Below are positions 11,901 through 24,249 of a DNA stretch of 64,000 bases, piece by piece. Position 1 is the first letter of the stretch, and every line of letters starts with the position of its first letter. The notes below the pieces were generated by a model. That model ran no database searches. It had not been told where the DNA came from and saw only the letters and a list, made by a program, of their open reading frames with translations. Made by a program: the position numbers and the translations under genes. The DNA is from Carya illinoinensis (Eukaryota; Streptophyta; Magnoliopsida; Fagales; Juglandaceae), in contig NC_056760.1 of NCBI RefSeq assembly GCF_018687715.1, positions 41,639,501-41,703,500 on the forward strand. The letters are read 5' to 3'.

Positions 11901-12955
11901 TGTACTTGAGCTATGCCTTGCAAACGAACAACAGCCATTACAAATTATTACTCAGTCTAGAAGGCCACTATGTTGAACTAAAGCCATGTAATATCTAGGA
12001 CTCATACTCGAATACCCAACATTCTATTTCCATGATCCCTAACTCAGAGTCCTGGTTCTGAAAGCTAAGGAGTTGCCACTGTTAACTATACATCAATTTA
12101 TCACAGTTTTCAACCCGACCTTTTTCAAGTAAAACAACGTACATGCACAAAGATAATGAAAAAGAAAACTACAACCAACATAGAGAGAAATACAATCATG
12201 GTACTAGAGCTGAAAAGCAGCCGAAGTTAGAAGCATAGAGGAGAACAGAACAATAGAAATGACTAAAACAAAAAATAAATATATAAACAATTTCACACAC
12301 CCGCGAAGCAACAAATCAGAAATAAGCATGAACCATCAAATTCCACAAAAATACATTCATACGTGATGAGTGTAGCTCAAAACAACAATCAGCTTTTGTT
12401 TAGAACTAACCGTATAAAATGCCAAGCACCAGACCACACACAATAGCCGTCGTCCCCACCCACAGCAGCGCGCTTTTGATCCTCTTACCAACACTCCTGC
12501 ACACATATACCAGTGCCAAAACCAAAAGAGACAAAATAATAATTAATCAAATTCGCTTTTAGAAAAGTTAATAATATAAACGTTTGACATCTCAGAGGTA
12601 CCCACTTTTCTTGGTCCCCTTCGTAGTAGAACATGGCGAAGGGGATAACAAAGAATACGAGCACGGCGTCGAGAATATAGATAGCGAGCCACAAATCCTT
12701 CATTGGCAGGGTTAGATTACACGCGCCATTGTATATCGCGTGCCTACACGCCTGCCGGTTAGCCACGTCGGCCGGTAGCATCAGTATAGAAATGGCGGCG
12801 ACGGAAAGACCCAATACGACGACGAATTTGGGGAAATAGGCCTGGTTGGCATCGTCAGGGTGCTGGTAATTGACGAGGAGGTAGACATTGAAGATGAAGA
12901 CGAGGATGCACACGACTATGGCGACGATCACAAGAGCGAGATTGAAATCGCCCAT
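5298..12955 (-). CDS. LMBR1-like integral membrane protein (LIMR family), 14 exons
   Basis: The exons are 12955-12606, 12496-12411, 8816-8704, 8538-8428, 7969-7871, 7745-7623, 7341-7279, 7204-7140, 6538-6429, 6354-6240, 6136-6071, 5707-5597, 5514-5448 and 5345-5298; all introns are GT-AG and all phases match. The product is 508 aa, close to the roughly 509 aa I recall for Arabidopsis At5g01460/At3g08930. It starts [20 protein letters not shown] and ends GRFQLST. There are about nine hydrophobic spans; a charged cytoplasmic loop ([17 protein letters not shown] through EEMYPQGEK) is encoded by exons 6 and 7. LMBR1-like proteins are endomembrane/plasma-membrane proteins related to lipocalin-receptor and lysosomal LMBD1 proteins; the plant role is poorly known. 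Intron 2 (8817-12410) is enlarged by LINE scraps and a microsatellite; intron 8 holds a duplicated half-exon. The gene appears intact. Confidence 0.95.
6492..6941. repeat. Tandem duplication covering part of LMBR1-like exon 9
   Basis: Unit 1 (6492-6731) and unit 2 (6732 to about 6941) are highly similar, offset by 240 bp; unit 2 is about 30 bp shorter through loss in an A-rich stretch. Unit 1 contains the splice acceptor and first 47 bases of exon 9 of the minus-strand LMBR1-like gene. Unit 2 carries a copy of the acceptor and those bases (about 6733-6778), but its reading frame meets TAG after LYL, so it is a decoy. Confidence 0.88.
8878..8936. repeat. Compound (TG)n(AG)n microsatellite in LMBR1-like intron 2
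   Basis: About 12 TG units run directly into about 17 AG units, followed by a short GGT repeat. It lies some 60 bp outside exon 3 (8704-8816), on the acceptor side of that exon as read on the minus strand. Confidence 0.95.
9590..10450. other. Unassigned GC-richer segment inside LMBR1-like intron 2
   Basis: This stretch is clearly less AT-rich than its surroundings and opens short frames on both strands (minus 9678-9971, plus 9871-10092 and 10086-10412), none of which I recognise. Pyrimidine-rich runs at 9700-9790 explain the long minus-strand frame of Gly, Lys and Glu. It is most likely a fragment of an unidentified repeat carried in the intron, since it neither extends nor matches the exons around it. 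Confidence 0.35.
10560..11000 (-). mobile_element. LINE 3'-end fragment (antisense scrap of zinc-binding domain)
   Basis: On the minus strand the stretch reads [20 protein letters not shown] (about 10955-10896) and [12 protein letters not shown], matching the C-terminal zf-RVT region of the LINE family seen in ESP4 (compare [20 protein letters not shown] there). It ends at 10560 with the family's usual tail near AGAATCAAATTTTATTGAAT. It lies in LMBR1-like intron 2 in the same orientation as the gene. It is only a few hundred bases long and is not functional. Confidence 0.75.
11371..11532 (-). repeat. Short interspersed repeat, copy A (inverted relative to 29817-29998)
   Basis: The reverse complement of this stretch aligns over about 170 bp with 29817-29998: both share a GTGATAT.CCATACT start, CACATTGCTTGAGAGGGAG-like middle, AATGATTCCAATGGGGCTC and a GGCTTGGGCCTT end. 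A third partial copy is at 30095-30150. The TG start and a short promoter-like body would suit a small LTR, but no element borders could be fixed. Confidence 0.7.
11555..11930 (+). mobile_element. LINE 3'-end fragment (sense scrap)
   Basis: The plus strand reads [19 protein letters not shown], then a [20 protein letters not shown] stretch and, further on, [22 protein letters not shown] residues, which matches the last 100 or so residues of the local LINE family (compare [15 protein letters not shown] in the ESP4 copy). It ends in the family's 3' UTR. It lies about 550 bp from an opposite-strand scrap of the same domain; the two may be independent insertions or halves of a rearranged copy. Confidence 0.72.
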
Positions 12956-13300
12956 CGTTCAGAGCTCCCGAACCGAACCCAATCTAAATCGACGAGACCG
13001 AGAGGGATAGATCGAGAGACTAGGGCTTTCTTTTGCAAAATGGAGCTTCGTAGATCTGGCTTCTTTTATTTTTTTGGAATTAGTAGAGCGAGAGCGAGAG
13101 AGGAAAGGAAGGGGTTGGGCTCGGGTGAGGTCGTTACTTGAGGGAGGACGAATAGGGTGGGTTTGAAGTGTGAGTCTGAAATTACGGTATTATCATCGGA
13201 AAAATCGTTTAATTGCGAGGAGGTGTCAAGGCCGTGCGTGGAGGTGGTTTGGGTTTAATTGGGAAAACGGGCAATCTTTCGTTTCGGTCTGCTATACACA
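12956..13300 (-). promoter_or_regulatory. 5' UTR and promoter region of the LMBR1-like gene
   Basis: This is the region upstream of the ATG at 12955 on the minus strand. It is GC-richer than the flanks, free of repeats, and has GAGAGCGAGAG-type runs near 13085-13105 as commonly seen in plant leader regions (plant Inr/GAGA-like). No clear TATA box was found, so the start site is not placed. Confidence 0.4.
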
Positions 13301-14370
13301 AAAGAAACAGCCTGTCAAAGCGAGACGACTCGTATATAAGTAGTTCTTTTGGTTTTCAACACTATGACAGAACGGCATCGTAAGCTGCGCGGCGAAGGGA
13401 GCGTGACTGTCGCTATTGGTCGACAAGATGGACGTGTAAAAACAACCGTTTCCGTCGAGAAAAAGAAAACAAAAACAAACCTGACGTAAATATTTACTGC
13501 AACATTTGAATTTGGACTGGATTATGGACGGAAAGGTAAGATATGAAATTTTTTTAATTTTTAAAAATAATTTATAAAACATAAAATAATTTTTAATTTT
13601 TAACTTTTAATTTTTTCATATAATCTCTAGCTAATCATTATCTAAATACAAAAATTAATATAATTTTTATAAATTTTAAAATAAAATATAAAAATAATAC
13701 AATTTTTACAAATTTTAAAATATAAATATAAATAATTTTTTAACTTTGTAATATTATTGTTTAACTTTTTCTCTTTTCTTTCTCATACTTAATAAAATAT
13801 TTTAACTTATATTATTTTATTATTATTTATAGAGTTGTGAATACATCCAAACCAACCCTTAAATCCATAATTTTGAAGCTTTTAGTCCGTAATTCGCATA
13901 TCATTAATTGCAAGTCTAGTAGGTTTAGAAACCAATTTGCAAGTGACATGATTCTTTTAAATTTATTTATCGTAAATGTGGATACATTGGTTATATGTTA
14001 TTTATTTTGTACTTGTTTTTCACTATTATGTTTTAGTAGAGTCGATAAACTATATTATGCTTCTTGATATTTAGTGATCATGAAAATGGTCTTTTTTGTT
14101 TTGTATTTGTGTCTCTAAAGAGCGCTGCAACACCCAAATACTCATTTACAATGTTAGAAACACTTTTTTTTAATAAGGATTTTCTTTGATAAAAAAAAAA
14201 AAAAATCATAAATAGCTACTTATCTCAAAGAGAAAAACTTTAAATCAGAACTGGTGTAAAGCTTAAAATTACACATGCTAATAAATAATAGATACGTAGG
14301 AGTCTCATTTAAAATATCATGGATCCGTACTTGAGAGTATTTATTCTCATTCTGCAAAAGGGCTTCATTT
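13301..14370. other. AT-rich intergenic stretch
   Basis: No gene is visible. The part 13540-13820 is very AT-rich with repeated AAATTTT/ATAAATTTTAAAAT words, probably a worn MITE. Short frames on either strand look like chance. Confidence 0.5.
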
Positions 14371-15965
14371 CAGACATCCTTGTCATCTCTCTCCTTCTCT
14401 CGCACTCTCTCTCTTTTGTCTCTCACAGCTAGTATTTCTTTCACACTCTATCTCTTGTCTAGATTTCTCTCTCTCTCTCTCTCTTGTACTCTCTTTCTCT
14501 ACCCAAACAAATTCCGTTCGAAAGCAACAACAATTGACTTCTCTCGCGAAATATCTGGTAAGACTTCTCTCGCACTCTCTCTCTCTCTATCCAACGGAAG
14601 CAGCAGGTCGATTTGTCTAAGTTGGGTAGTTTGGGTTGAGATTTTGTCGATTTTGAATGTTATGTCGATTTCTTCGATTGGGTAGTTTGGGTTGTGATTT
14701 TGTCAATTGGGTTGCGGGTACAGACTAGAGAAAGAATTTGTACCGACTAAAGAATTGTTGGTTATATTTTGTTTGATTTTGTATCTGTTTTCTATATTGG
14801 TCTAAAAGAAAAGTTCATCTTATCTGGTGATATTTGTACAGACTAAAGAATTGTTGGTTATATTTTGTTGGATTTTACATCTGTTTTCTATATTGGTCTA
14901 GAAGAAAAGTCCATCTCATATAGTGATGTTTGTTTGGTGATATTTGTACACTGCCGAAGTAGGAACCATGGTATATATGTTTGGAGTAGATATCATTTTG
15001 AGAGATTTGAACATACGCTATGTTGTTACTGATAAAAGTCCGCATTATACTAGATGTAATTTTAACGTTGAGTTTGTACTTATTAGAATGGGGTGGTATG
15101 CTCTTAGGTGTGGCACCAGGATGCTGTTTCTTGGAGAGTTGTGCAATTCTCATAAAACTTTCTCAATCTTTGACTTATTTATATGAAAAAGACCTTGCTC
15201 AATCTTTGGTAATGCGACGCTTATCCAATATGAAACTTGTCACTAAGAAGTGCCTCTAGTTTTCCTCTAGAATGCACACTCTTTTATGGAATATTTCTTT
15301 AATTGAAGTAGTCAAAACATACTTTGAGAGAGCTCTAGCTGATAACTTATTGAAAATATATTTGGCAGTAAATGTTCAATTGGAATATCATTTGTGAATA
15401 CCAAATTAATTCGTTTGTAAAGCTCAAAATGTGAAAGTCATGCACTTGATGAGTGGCAGACATGGCTTTATTCAATTTTGGTTCTTCAATCTGATTATAA
15501 AATACTTGCTCTTCAATTTTTTCATTGACAATTGTTTCTTGATGTTTAATTGATTTCAAGCATTCTTACACCTCTTTCATTCTTTTTCCGACTTGACATC
15601 TGACTCCTGATTTATTAAATTTAAGAGCTTATTTAGATATTCTCATTGGAAAAATGTGTTTTATTGTATATATTTATTATTATGGTTAATGCTTTAAACT
15701 TTAGTTATAATTTGGTTGGCAGGTCTGTTTGGAAGATATAATGTTTTTTTCATTTATTTATCTCTTTTGTTGGGTCTTTTAATTTCATTTGATTGTTTTG
15801 AATTTGATTCCTGAATGGTTGTTCCATATATGCTTTTATATTAAAGGTGTTTGGAGAATGCCGGGTCTTTCAATCTCTTTGTATTTATAACTTGTTTATT
15901 AGATTTACTCATTTTTTATTTGTTGTTGTGATGTTTTCGAAGAATTTGATTCTATTTGCAGCTGT

Positions 15966-16400
15966 GTGGAAAATAGTGGTCTAAACACTATATCTAGTTC
16001 ACAGTCTAAGGAGGTAGAAGGTGAAGTGATCTCGGGACGAAGACCACTATGTTATTGTGGCATTCCCCCAAAACTTAGGACGTCTAACAATTCAAAAAGT
16101 TTTAGTCGACAGTTTTTCAACTGTCCATATTATAAGATTAAAAAATAGTATGCATTTTTCGAATGGGTGGATCTTGAAATAGAACAACCGGTTTGTTGTG
16201 AGCGAACCTTAGAATTAGCACAACAAAGAAATTAAATGATAAATTCTAAACAGGCAATGATTGAATATGCAAAGTTTCAATCAATGAAAATAAAGTACAA
16301 AAGTGTCTTGATTGCATCCATGATTGTATTTATTGAGATATTAGTTCATTTGAAATTTTATGAAGTCAATGATAATATAACTCGTTTAATGCTAGAATAA
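15966..16400 (+). pseudogene. GRF-type zinc-finger protein pseudogene
   Basis: A single frame of 145 codons reads as a small plant GRF-zinc-finger protein: Ser-rich start, RRPLCYCGIPPKLRTS, FSRQFFNCPYYKIKK, then after an in-frame TAG (16146-16148) YAFFEWVDLEIEQPVC, a second stop, a QAMIEYAKFQSMKIKYK helix and a hydrophobic tail SVLIASMIVFIEILVHL. The zinc ligands C.CG...CP...C-type order is visible, though the final Cys before the AFFEW motif is replaced by Tyr. The expected initiator position reads GTG. A splice acceptor (TTGCAG) lies just upstream at 15961, and a CT-rich possible leader exon with a GTAAGA donor near 14558 lies 1.4 kb upstream. Two stops and a lost ATG indicate a dead copy. 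Such proteins are often found near MULE/FAR1 genes. Confidence 0.72.
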
Positions 16401-17224
16401 GATGTATTTAGCTTATATTTGTTTTAGAATGAATTTGGAGTCAAGATCTTTGGTTATTGAGTCAGTTTATATCTATTATTAATTGTTGTTATTAAATTAT
16501 CTAATAAATGACATTTATAACAAGTGTAAATATAGACTTTATTATAAAAATTACTTTCACGTTCAAAAGTAACAATTACTTTCATTTTTAAAAGGCCTAT
16601 GAATACTTTGGTTGAAATTAAAGTAGTAGAACTTATTAATAAAATAAATAACCAAGCAAACTCTATTGTCTACAAAGCAATAAAGTCACTGTAGCATTAA
16701 CATTAACAAATGTAATGGCTTCTCAAAAGTTGTTATTAACAACAATCCAAAATATGTTAAACATTTCAAAATATGTTAAAATGGCTCCTCTAAATGCGTC
16801 ATAATCCATGAAGCAACTCCAACAAAAGCATTTCATCTAAAGCTTGGACATGAATTAATGATTTTATGATGCGTAAAAATTCTATGAAGTACCAAAGTTT
16901 TGATCCTGTGACATAGTTAGATCTCGAGACATGTCAAAAGTAGTTGCATAATTTTCTGGCATATTCCTACAAAAAAAAATATTCATATTAAAAGATGAAT
17001 AAATAAAAAATGAGAAATACAAAATATCAAGTAGCATAGTATTCAAACATGCCAAATGTAGTTGAGATAGAGCTCAGATTTAAAGATATGTCAAATATAG
17101 TTGAACTTGGTTCCCCCATATGCCTAAAAAAAAAAAATAGATTCCTTAATAAAGTAAAAAATTGGATTTAAGAAATATAATTAATTAGAAACATAATTGT
17201 CACATTCTAAATACCTATTTGATG

Positions 17225-19453
17225 TACAAATAGTTCTAATAGAGCCCTCTTGCTTATAGATGCTACATCGTCGCTGATTGGTTGGACCATTTTCCTTTGG
17301 GTTCTTTTAGCGTAACAATTTGAGCCTTCCTTTAGGCACAACATGTGAAGGATTTTATAATGAAAAATTTGATAGTACTTGCTTATTGACCGACTGTACA
17401 GTCTCAACGTTCCCATTATCAACATTCATTAAAAGAAGTTATTGCTGGATATTCTCTATGCCCCTTGAGACATACTCATGTCTCTGGATAGACTGCGATT
17501 CCATTTCAACAACTTCATAAAACTGCCTTATCAAACGATGTTTCATGACAAATGTAGTTGGGATTGTGTCCACTGGCCCCCTATCGCCACATATGCCATG
17601 TATCACGCAACTATTTGTATTGATTGTCCACCTCTCTAAGACATATAATTGCATTATGATGTTCATTATAGACTTTTTTCCCAAAATATGTAGACTGTGG
17701 CAGCATAAAAATTCAATAAATTCAAATCGGCAACATGTACAAAAAACATTGAGCATTTCCCTCCCAATTGTTACTTCATATGCCGAACTTTCTTTCCCAT
17801 CAGGTGTCACAAAATATATTTTCCTCCCGTCTTTCTCACGTGTTTTAGAGGCCTTGTATCGTTGGTTTTGAAATAGCTCTTCTTGGAAGTGAATAAATGA
17901 CTTTCTTGTGTAGATCTTGGTTGCTTCCTCTTCCACTTTGAAACAGGTTCTCATAATTGGTTTCGTAACTTTTATCTTCACATATTTCTCTTTCTTATTG
18001 AAATAACGGGTGTTCAATGTTTTATCATATTGATAGACAAAATCACAAACCATTGTACTTGAACGAATAAAGTCTTTAAAAAAATTTGTTCATACTCTTA
18101 CTTTGTTGAATTGTGGATATTCCAGTACAAAATATGCCTCTCAAATAAGCTGGCATCCATGTTGCCCTCCTGGCATAAATACCTTGCAATCAACTATCGT
18201 CTTCCAATTTTTACTTTAATAATATTTTAGTCCAGTCCAACTTAAATTCTTCAATTGTAAATGTCTCATGAATACAATGGTGTAAATCTTGTTAAAATTG
18301 TAGATACTTATTATAGACGCGAGTTATATGTTCAAGAACTTTTTGTAATATATGCTATAAACATAATTTGTGAGTTTATTGGGCAATACCTCCTCAATTG
18401 TCTTAATCATTGCATTGTCATCATCAGTGATTATTGTTGTTGGAGCACGACCAAGCATCGCCTCTAGCCATGTTTTCAGCATCAATGTGTAAGATTCGAT
18501 TGTCTCATTTATGAGTAAGGTACATCCAAATATCCCAGATTGATGGTGATGATTAACTCCAGTGAATGGAACAAATGGCATCTTGTGGCAATTAGTGAGG
18601 TACATGGCATCAAAAGTCACAACGTCCCCAAAATACTAATATGCAACTCGTAATCTAACATCTACCCAAAAGTAGTTTCCAATCGATCCATTTTCATCGA
18701 CTTGGATCGAATACAAAAAGTTTGGATTATTAGGTTCGCTTTTCAAAAAGTAAACATACAAGCTTTGTGCATCTCCCTCTCCCAGAAACTATCTCATTCG
18801 ATTGTCTAAATAATTTTGAACGTCTTTATTAATGCAACCAATATTATAGTCACCACTAGACTCCTTACTAAAGATAGATATTATTTTTCGTATTAGTATC
18901 CCCGACTCGTTTAGTGTATCTATTAAATTTTTTTTGCGCTGGTATTACCTATCTATGCCCACGAGGAAAACTTGTACTCCTAGATATTAGCAACTCATGA
19001 TTATGCTAGAGTACAATCTTGGACACAACCTATTTTTCTTCATCCTTCCTTATTGTTATTATTGTCTTACACTCAATCTTTGTTTCTGCAGCCTTGTGTC
19101 TTAATCTATCTTTCGATTTTAAATTCCGGCAACGGAACCCTTCCTTCTGACAAATATATTCTACCCCAATCAGTGATCTGTCTTCCTTTGACAATTGGGT
19201 ATGGTTTGTTCGAATACTAAAACCAATTCGTTTAGATAAGGCTTTATAGCAAGTTTGTGCATCATTTACATCGTCAAATTGCAGCCCCACACCCCACATA
19301 TGGCTCCACATATGAAGATAACACAGTATTTGGTTCATTGGGCAAGTTCTTATCTTCTTCAACTTGAACATCTAAATTTTCAATTATTTCAACTTCATCG
19401 GCATTAGAATTTGCAGAATCAAATACCTCAACATCATCCCTAGAAATACTCAT
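17225..19453 (-). pseudogene. FAR1-related (MULE transposase-derived) pseudogene
   Basis: The minus strand starts MSISRDDVEVFDSANSN with an acidic leader (19453), shifts frame near 19285 into the FAR1 DNA-binding domain (FDDVNDAQTCYKALSKRIGF, 19275-19216; later EGFRCRN and KTIITI), then has a stop-ridden gap, a MULE transposase core (PFVPFTGVNHHHQSGIFGCT at about 18576-18517; TIITDDDNAMIKTIEE), a SWIM zinc finger (CTCCRFEFIEFLCCHSLHIL, about 17731-17672) and a C-terminal zinc knuckle-like RRCSI..QEG. This is the full domain order of FAR1/FRS proteins, which are transcription factors domesticated from Mutator-like transposases. Several frameshifts and stops show it is dead. No terminal repeats were found, so a host FRS gene copy and a MULE relic both remain possible. 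Confidence 0.8.
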
Positions 19454-20323
19454 CTTTTAAATTTTTACTCCACCTAATATAATGAAAAATGTGTTATTTA
19501 GAGAACAAAAATCACATACACAATAGTTAATAATTTAATGGAATAGTACCCAAAAATAAGATTGATTACAAACATCATTAATTAAAATAAAATTGCACTA
19601 CTGGGAACATATTTTTTTGTGACTAATCATTATCATAGAGGAAACAAATAAAGAAAATTTTTAGTGGTTTTGTACCTAAAAAATAATCTAAACATCATTA
19701 TCATAATGCACTTATTTAACCTAAACATATTTTATTCAATCATGCAAGTAATCTAAAAAGTATTTGGTTTGGGATCATGCGCTTTACAGTTTTTTTAAAT
19801 TTTTGGCGGGTCATTATTTGTAGGATCGGTAATTTGTAATAAAAAAAAAAAATCATTTTTCTTCATGTTAGTGGATATGGCTTTAACAACAATCCAAAAA
19901 ATTCATTTTCAAGTATGAAAAAGCAAATTTTTTTGTCAAGTTTGCAATGCTACATATTATTAAGTTTGCAGTCAGACATGTTTTTTTTGTCTTTCTTTTA
20001 AAAAAAAAGATAGGTTAATGATAAAATAAAATAAAAAACTTTTTTCTCAAATTTGACAAACTTTTTTGTGAGATAGGTTAATGCTACAAACTAAATAAAT
20101 TATTTTGCAGTACTTGTAAAAGTAGAAAAAAAAAAAAGCTTAAAGCAAAATAAATAAAATGGTAAGCATGTAAAAAATATTAACACGTCAAGAATACCTC
20201 ACTTTGGTATGAGGAAAGTGAGTCTGAGGAGAGCAACAACATGCGAGGAATATGTCTGAGGAGAGCGACATCATACGAGGGATAGTACGAGAGAGGTAAA
20301 GTCTGAGAACGGGGTCCAGTTTA

Positions 20324-20326
<3 letters not shown>

Positions 20327-20378
<52 letters not shown>
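20327..20378. repeat. (GA)26 microsatellite
   Basis: A perfect GA dinucleotide run of about 52 bp in intergenic DNA. It produces spurious serine/leucine-rich frames on the minus strand. Confidence 0.97.
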
Positions 20379-20382
<4 letters not shown>

Positions 20383-20637
20383 GGGGGAGAGCAAACGGGT
20401 GTAAAGAAAAGGTGGAGAGAGAAAAGACAAACATGTGTAAAATGTTGAGAGAGGAAAGTATGGTTCTGATGTATGAAAATCACTAAAAAATGTAAAGATC
20501 CACAACGTCCAAATGTATTTCACTTTTAAAGAAATCCATATGTGTCATCTTGTGATTGGTGGGTGTAAAACTTATATATGCACTAGGACCAGTTGCCAGA
20601 CACTCTCTATCTCAAAAGCATGCTAATGCGATGGTGC

Positions 20638-20638
<1 letters not shown>

Positions 20639-20681
<43 letters not shown>
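20639..20681. repeat. (ATT)14 microsatellite
   Basis: A perfect trinucleotide ATT run of about 43 bp, giving a spurious poly-leucine frame on the plus strand. Confidence 0.97.
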
Positions 20682-20929
20682 TTTATAGTTTTGGTTTCGA
20701 GCTCGCATCTACAATTTTTCTTCCTAATAGACTTTGTTAATAAATAAACCAAAGTATAGATGGTGGTAGCATGTTATTGTACATGTGGGTCTCTCCTACT
20801 AAAAAATTTCAATAGATATTGCGAATGCAAAGAAGGGAAATGCTTCTATACATTTGGTTGATTATGTGATCCATCAATATTTTACACTTTCCATTTTTCA
20901 AATAAACGTAATTGTGAGGGGATAAAATA

Positions 20930-21440
20930 ATGAGGCCAAAGACCAAGCCCAGCCCACTAGGCCATCGCTAAAGGACAAAAAGGAAAGGAGGGGATAAGGA
21001 GATAGGGGTGTGAGGAGGTAGGGAGTGTCAAAGACGTAAGGGATGTGAGTTAGAAGGCAGATAAAATAGGTCAAAAGGTAAGGTTAGAGGAGTCAAAGGG
21101 TAAAGGGGTTTGTCAGGAAGTAGGGGGGATGTCAGGAGAAAATTGAGAAAGGGAAAAACAGTCAGACAGGCAAAACAGGTTCTACCTTAATTACCATTGC
21201 AGGGGGCACGAGGGAAAATGGATTAGATAAAAAGAGGACGTCCGGACCACTGCTGGGGGGTCTTTCTTCTGCTTTGACTTCACCTTCAACCTCTGGACAG
21301 GGAGCTCCAATGAATGTGTTTTTCTCCAACAAATGTATTTGAGATCACCATTATACAGTGAGAAATGAGAGTTTATAAGAGACTGTAAACAAAAATATTA
21401 TAATGGATTTCTCATCCTCAATTGACCATAGAAATAGGCA
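20930..21440. other. Possible solo-LTR-like or retroelement remnant
   Basis: The stretch is purine-rich and repeat-poor, with GGGGATAAGGAGATAGGGGTG-type words, then a GGACGTCCGG site and the phrase AGACTGTAAACAAAAATATT followed by a TATAATGGATTTCTCAT run, which resembles the end region of plant LTRs. I found no partner LTR, primer-binding site or target duplication, so the call is weak. Confidence 0.25.
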
Positions 21441-24240
21441 TTATGTCGAACGATATAAATAGATGTGTTCATCTCTTTTTATTTCTCTACACTTACTTTC
21501 CTTTCACTGCCATAGATGTATACTATGACACCGTATAGTTGCATCATATCACTACTGGAAGCACTAGGCCACAACGATCGAGGCCTGAATCATCGTAGCG
21601 GGCCAGGAATGACTATTTCTTTCATTTTGACCTATTGTGTGATTTTTAGAACATCATCAACAACAAATGAGTTATGTATCTTATTATTGATTGCATGACC
21701 AAATCTAACACATAACTTGGTTGTACGTCTATACTAGCATGTTTGAGTCACCTTCAATGATGACTTTTTTTAAATTTTTGCCACAACTTCAAACTGCGGT
21801 TAATTCTAGTGTGGCGTCTTCAATGTTTGGATTAGTGTGCTTATGAAGCTTGTGTGAACAAAAAGTGAGGTGCCATTATGAGATTTGCAGATTGTTGTTG
21901 TTATGCTTCAATTGTTTCTAATTGACACTTAAGAATAAAAGTGAAGAAAATCCTTTGGGGGGAAGTTGTCGGCTAGCCTCTTGTTTAATTTCTACTCGAC
22001 ACCCTCTCCTTCCCTTCATGTGCTCCCATAGCAAGTTATGATTTGTCAAATAAGTACAATTACATTCACAAAAATAATCTCACAAGTTAGTTTGACTTTA
22101 TCTAATCCGTTTGATCTACTTTATAATAAAAATAATTTAATAATCTGAAAAATCACATCAAGTTATGTTAATTTGTGAGATTGTTTTTGTATAATCCTTT
22201 TATGGCTAAAGTATTTCCCTTGTCAAAGTAGGATTTTAGGTTGATGTTTTGCTCTACATTTTCTCACCCCAAAGGACCTAGATCATGAAATCAGTGAAGT
22301 TTAGTTTGTATACTGTTCTACTTTCATTTCTTGTTCGTTTCTCCCGTGTTAAAAATGTAGATTACATAATTACATAATTAGTTTAAGTGATAATTAGTTA
22401 GCCAATAATTTAGCAATATGGTATCAAGACACAAGATATAGAATTAGTGCATATATAGTTTTATATGCTATTTTATTTTTTAGTTTTAATGGACAGTTGG
22501 TTTAACATCCAATCATAATTCTAGCTTTCCCTTATTCTGATGCTTTTTACAAACCTTAGTTTTGAAATTTTTATGTCAACCACAGCTTTTTTTTTAAACG
22601 GTATTCATTCGCTTTTTAAATAAAATTGGAGTCTCATTCGCTTTCTATCGTCTCTATTTTTTCCCTAACCATTAGCTAAATTTAGAGAACTTTGGCGTTC
22701 AAGAAGTGACAAAAATACTATTGAAATGCTAAATAATCTGTATATCAGGGACAATATCAGGTTAGACGTTGCATCGTTCTGCTTCGGTGATACAACATGA
22801 TCATCATTTCTTCTGCTGCGGACTTGCGGCCTTTGAATGTTGGAATACAAGATGACAATTAAAATCCATGCATTTTCAAGTTTCCTTTCATCTGCATGCA
22901 GTGTGTAAAGTCCTCCAAATCACTCTCGAACTTCCTTGATCATGCTCTCTTCTTATACCATTAAAGCATTATGCAGAACCAAAATACAAAACCACTTGAA
23001 CTGCAGATTTAATAATGCTCAAGAATTTAAAAAAAAGTAAAAAAATGCAAGACGTGTAGTTTTGAACTCGTATATTCTTCATTATATTTAACATTTCCTC
23101 AACTCTACAGTACATGCTGCAAAATATATACATCCAAATTCTGGAATTTTGGTTCTTTTTGAATTGAATCAAGAGCAGAAACTGAAACACGTGCACCATA
23201 ACAAAGAAAATCCATTGATTTATATATAAAAGAATTGATCAGAGCGAGAGAGCTGCGCGCGTTCATGTAAATGCCTTTTGTGTTATATCTTGAGAGTGCT
23301 CCGGAGTTTGCACCATCCTTTCTTGCAAGCGACAATGACCCTCTCCCCTTGTTTGACAATCACCTTCTTCACTTTCTTAGTCTTTTCCTTCACGTTGCTC
23401 CCCAGATTGCCCATCTGGTTTCAGACGTACGTCGTATGTAGTTCAGATGGTTGGGATGATCTGTCCTTGCTCTAAAATCAGCTAAGTACTGATCTCTCCT
23501 TCCTTTTCTCTCCCTCCTAATCCTATATATATCATGTATTTGTCTCGTAGCCATCAAGATTCCAACCTCTAATACTGTCATCACTTTGACCCGTTCTCTT
23601 TTGTCAGATTTAGTTATAGATCGTTCGTGATTTTTCCGGAAGGTTGACCCCCGGCCCCCTTATTTTTCTCATTGTTGGTACTGTCAAGGTTGTCTGTCAT
23701 ATTATTGAGAAATGATAAGTATACCACTAGTACACAATTTCTACACACAACTAGTTGATATGATGTTAGTTTATTTAAAAATAAAAACGAATCTTTCGAC
23801 TTTGGCTTAAATTTTGACGCGTTTGAATTAAAAAAAAAAAGACATTTTTTTTTATTATAGAGTTGTAAAAAATAATTGTGAAATGATTGTTTTTGTATCA
23901 CTTCCCAATCTAAAAGTGTTGGACTATGTTAGGTTCATCCAAAAAAAGTCTCCGAACCTGTAATTTTTTTTTCAAATATTATTTTAAAATAAATTACAAA
24001 CTCATTAAAAAATACTTCTTTAGCTAATAAATAAAAACCATAATCAGTAGCCTTTCTAAATACTCACTCTCGATAGAACAAGCATTTTCCAAAAATCTTA
24101 TATTGTGAGAAAAGTTAGAACAACCAATAGAATACCTCCAGTTATGACTAACTGGATATTTCCATCCATGTCGGTGGATAAATATTAGGCGAGTGATGTA
24201 ACTATTTTCTTCACTTCTCTTAAATTTGTTACGATATAAT
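21441..24240. other. Intergenic stretch with no supported feature
   Basis: I read both strands and found no recognisable protein, RNA gene or bounded repeat. Small frames (for example minus 23105-23359 and plus 23278-23475) lack known motifs and are not joined to splice sites that would extend them. Confidence 0.5.
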
Positions 24241-24249
24241 TTAAATTTA

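Noticed and set aside
20188..20523. Serine/leucine-rich minus-strand frames
   Set aside because: They are translations of the GA microsatellite.
23105..23359. 84-aa minus-strand frame starting MSNKGRGSLSLARKDGANSG
   Set aside because: No known motif, no splice partner and surrounding DNA is non-coding in texture; too weak to call.
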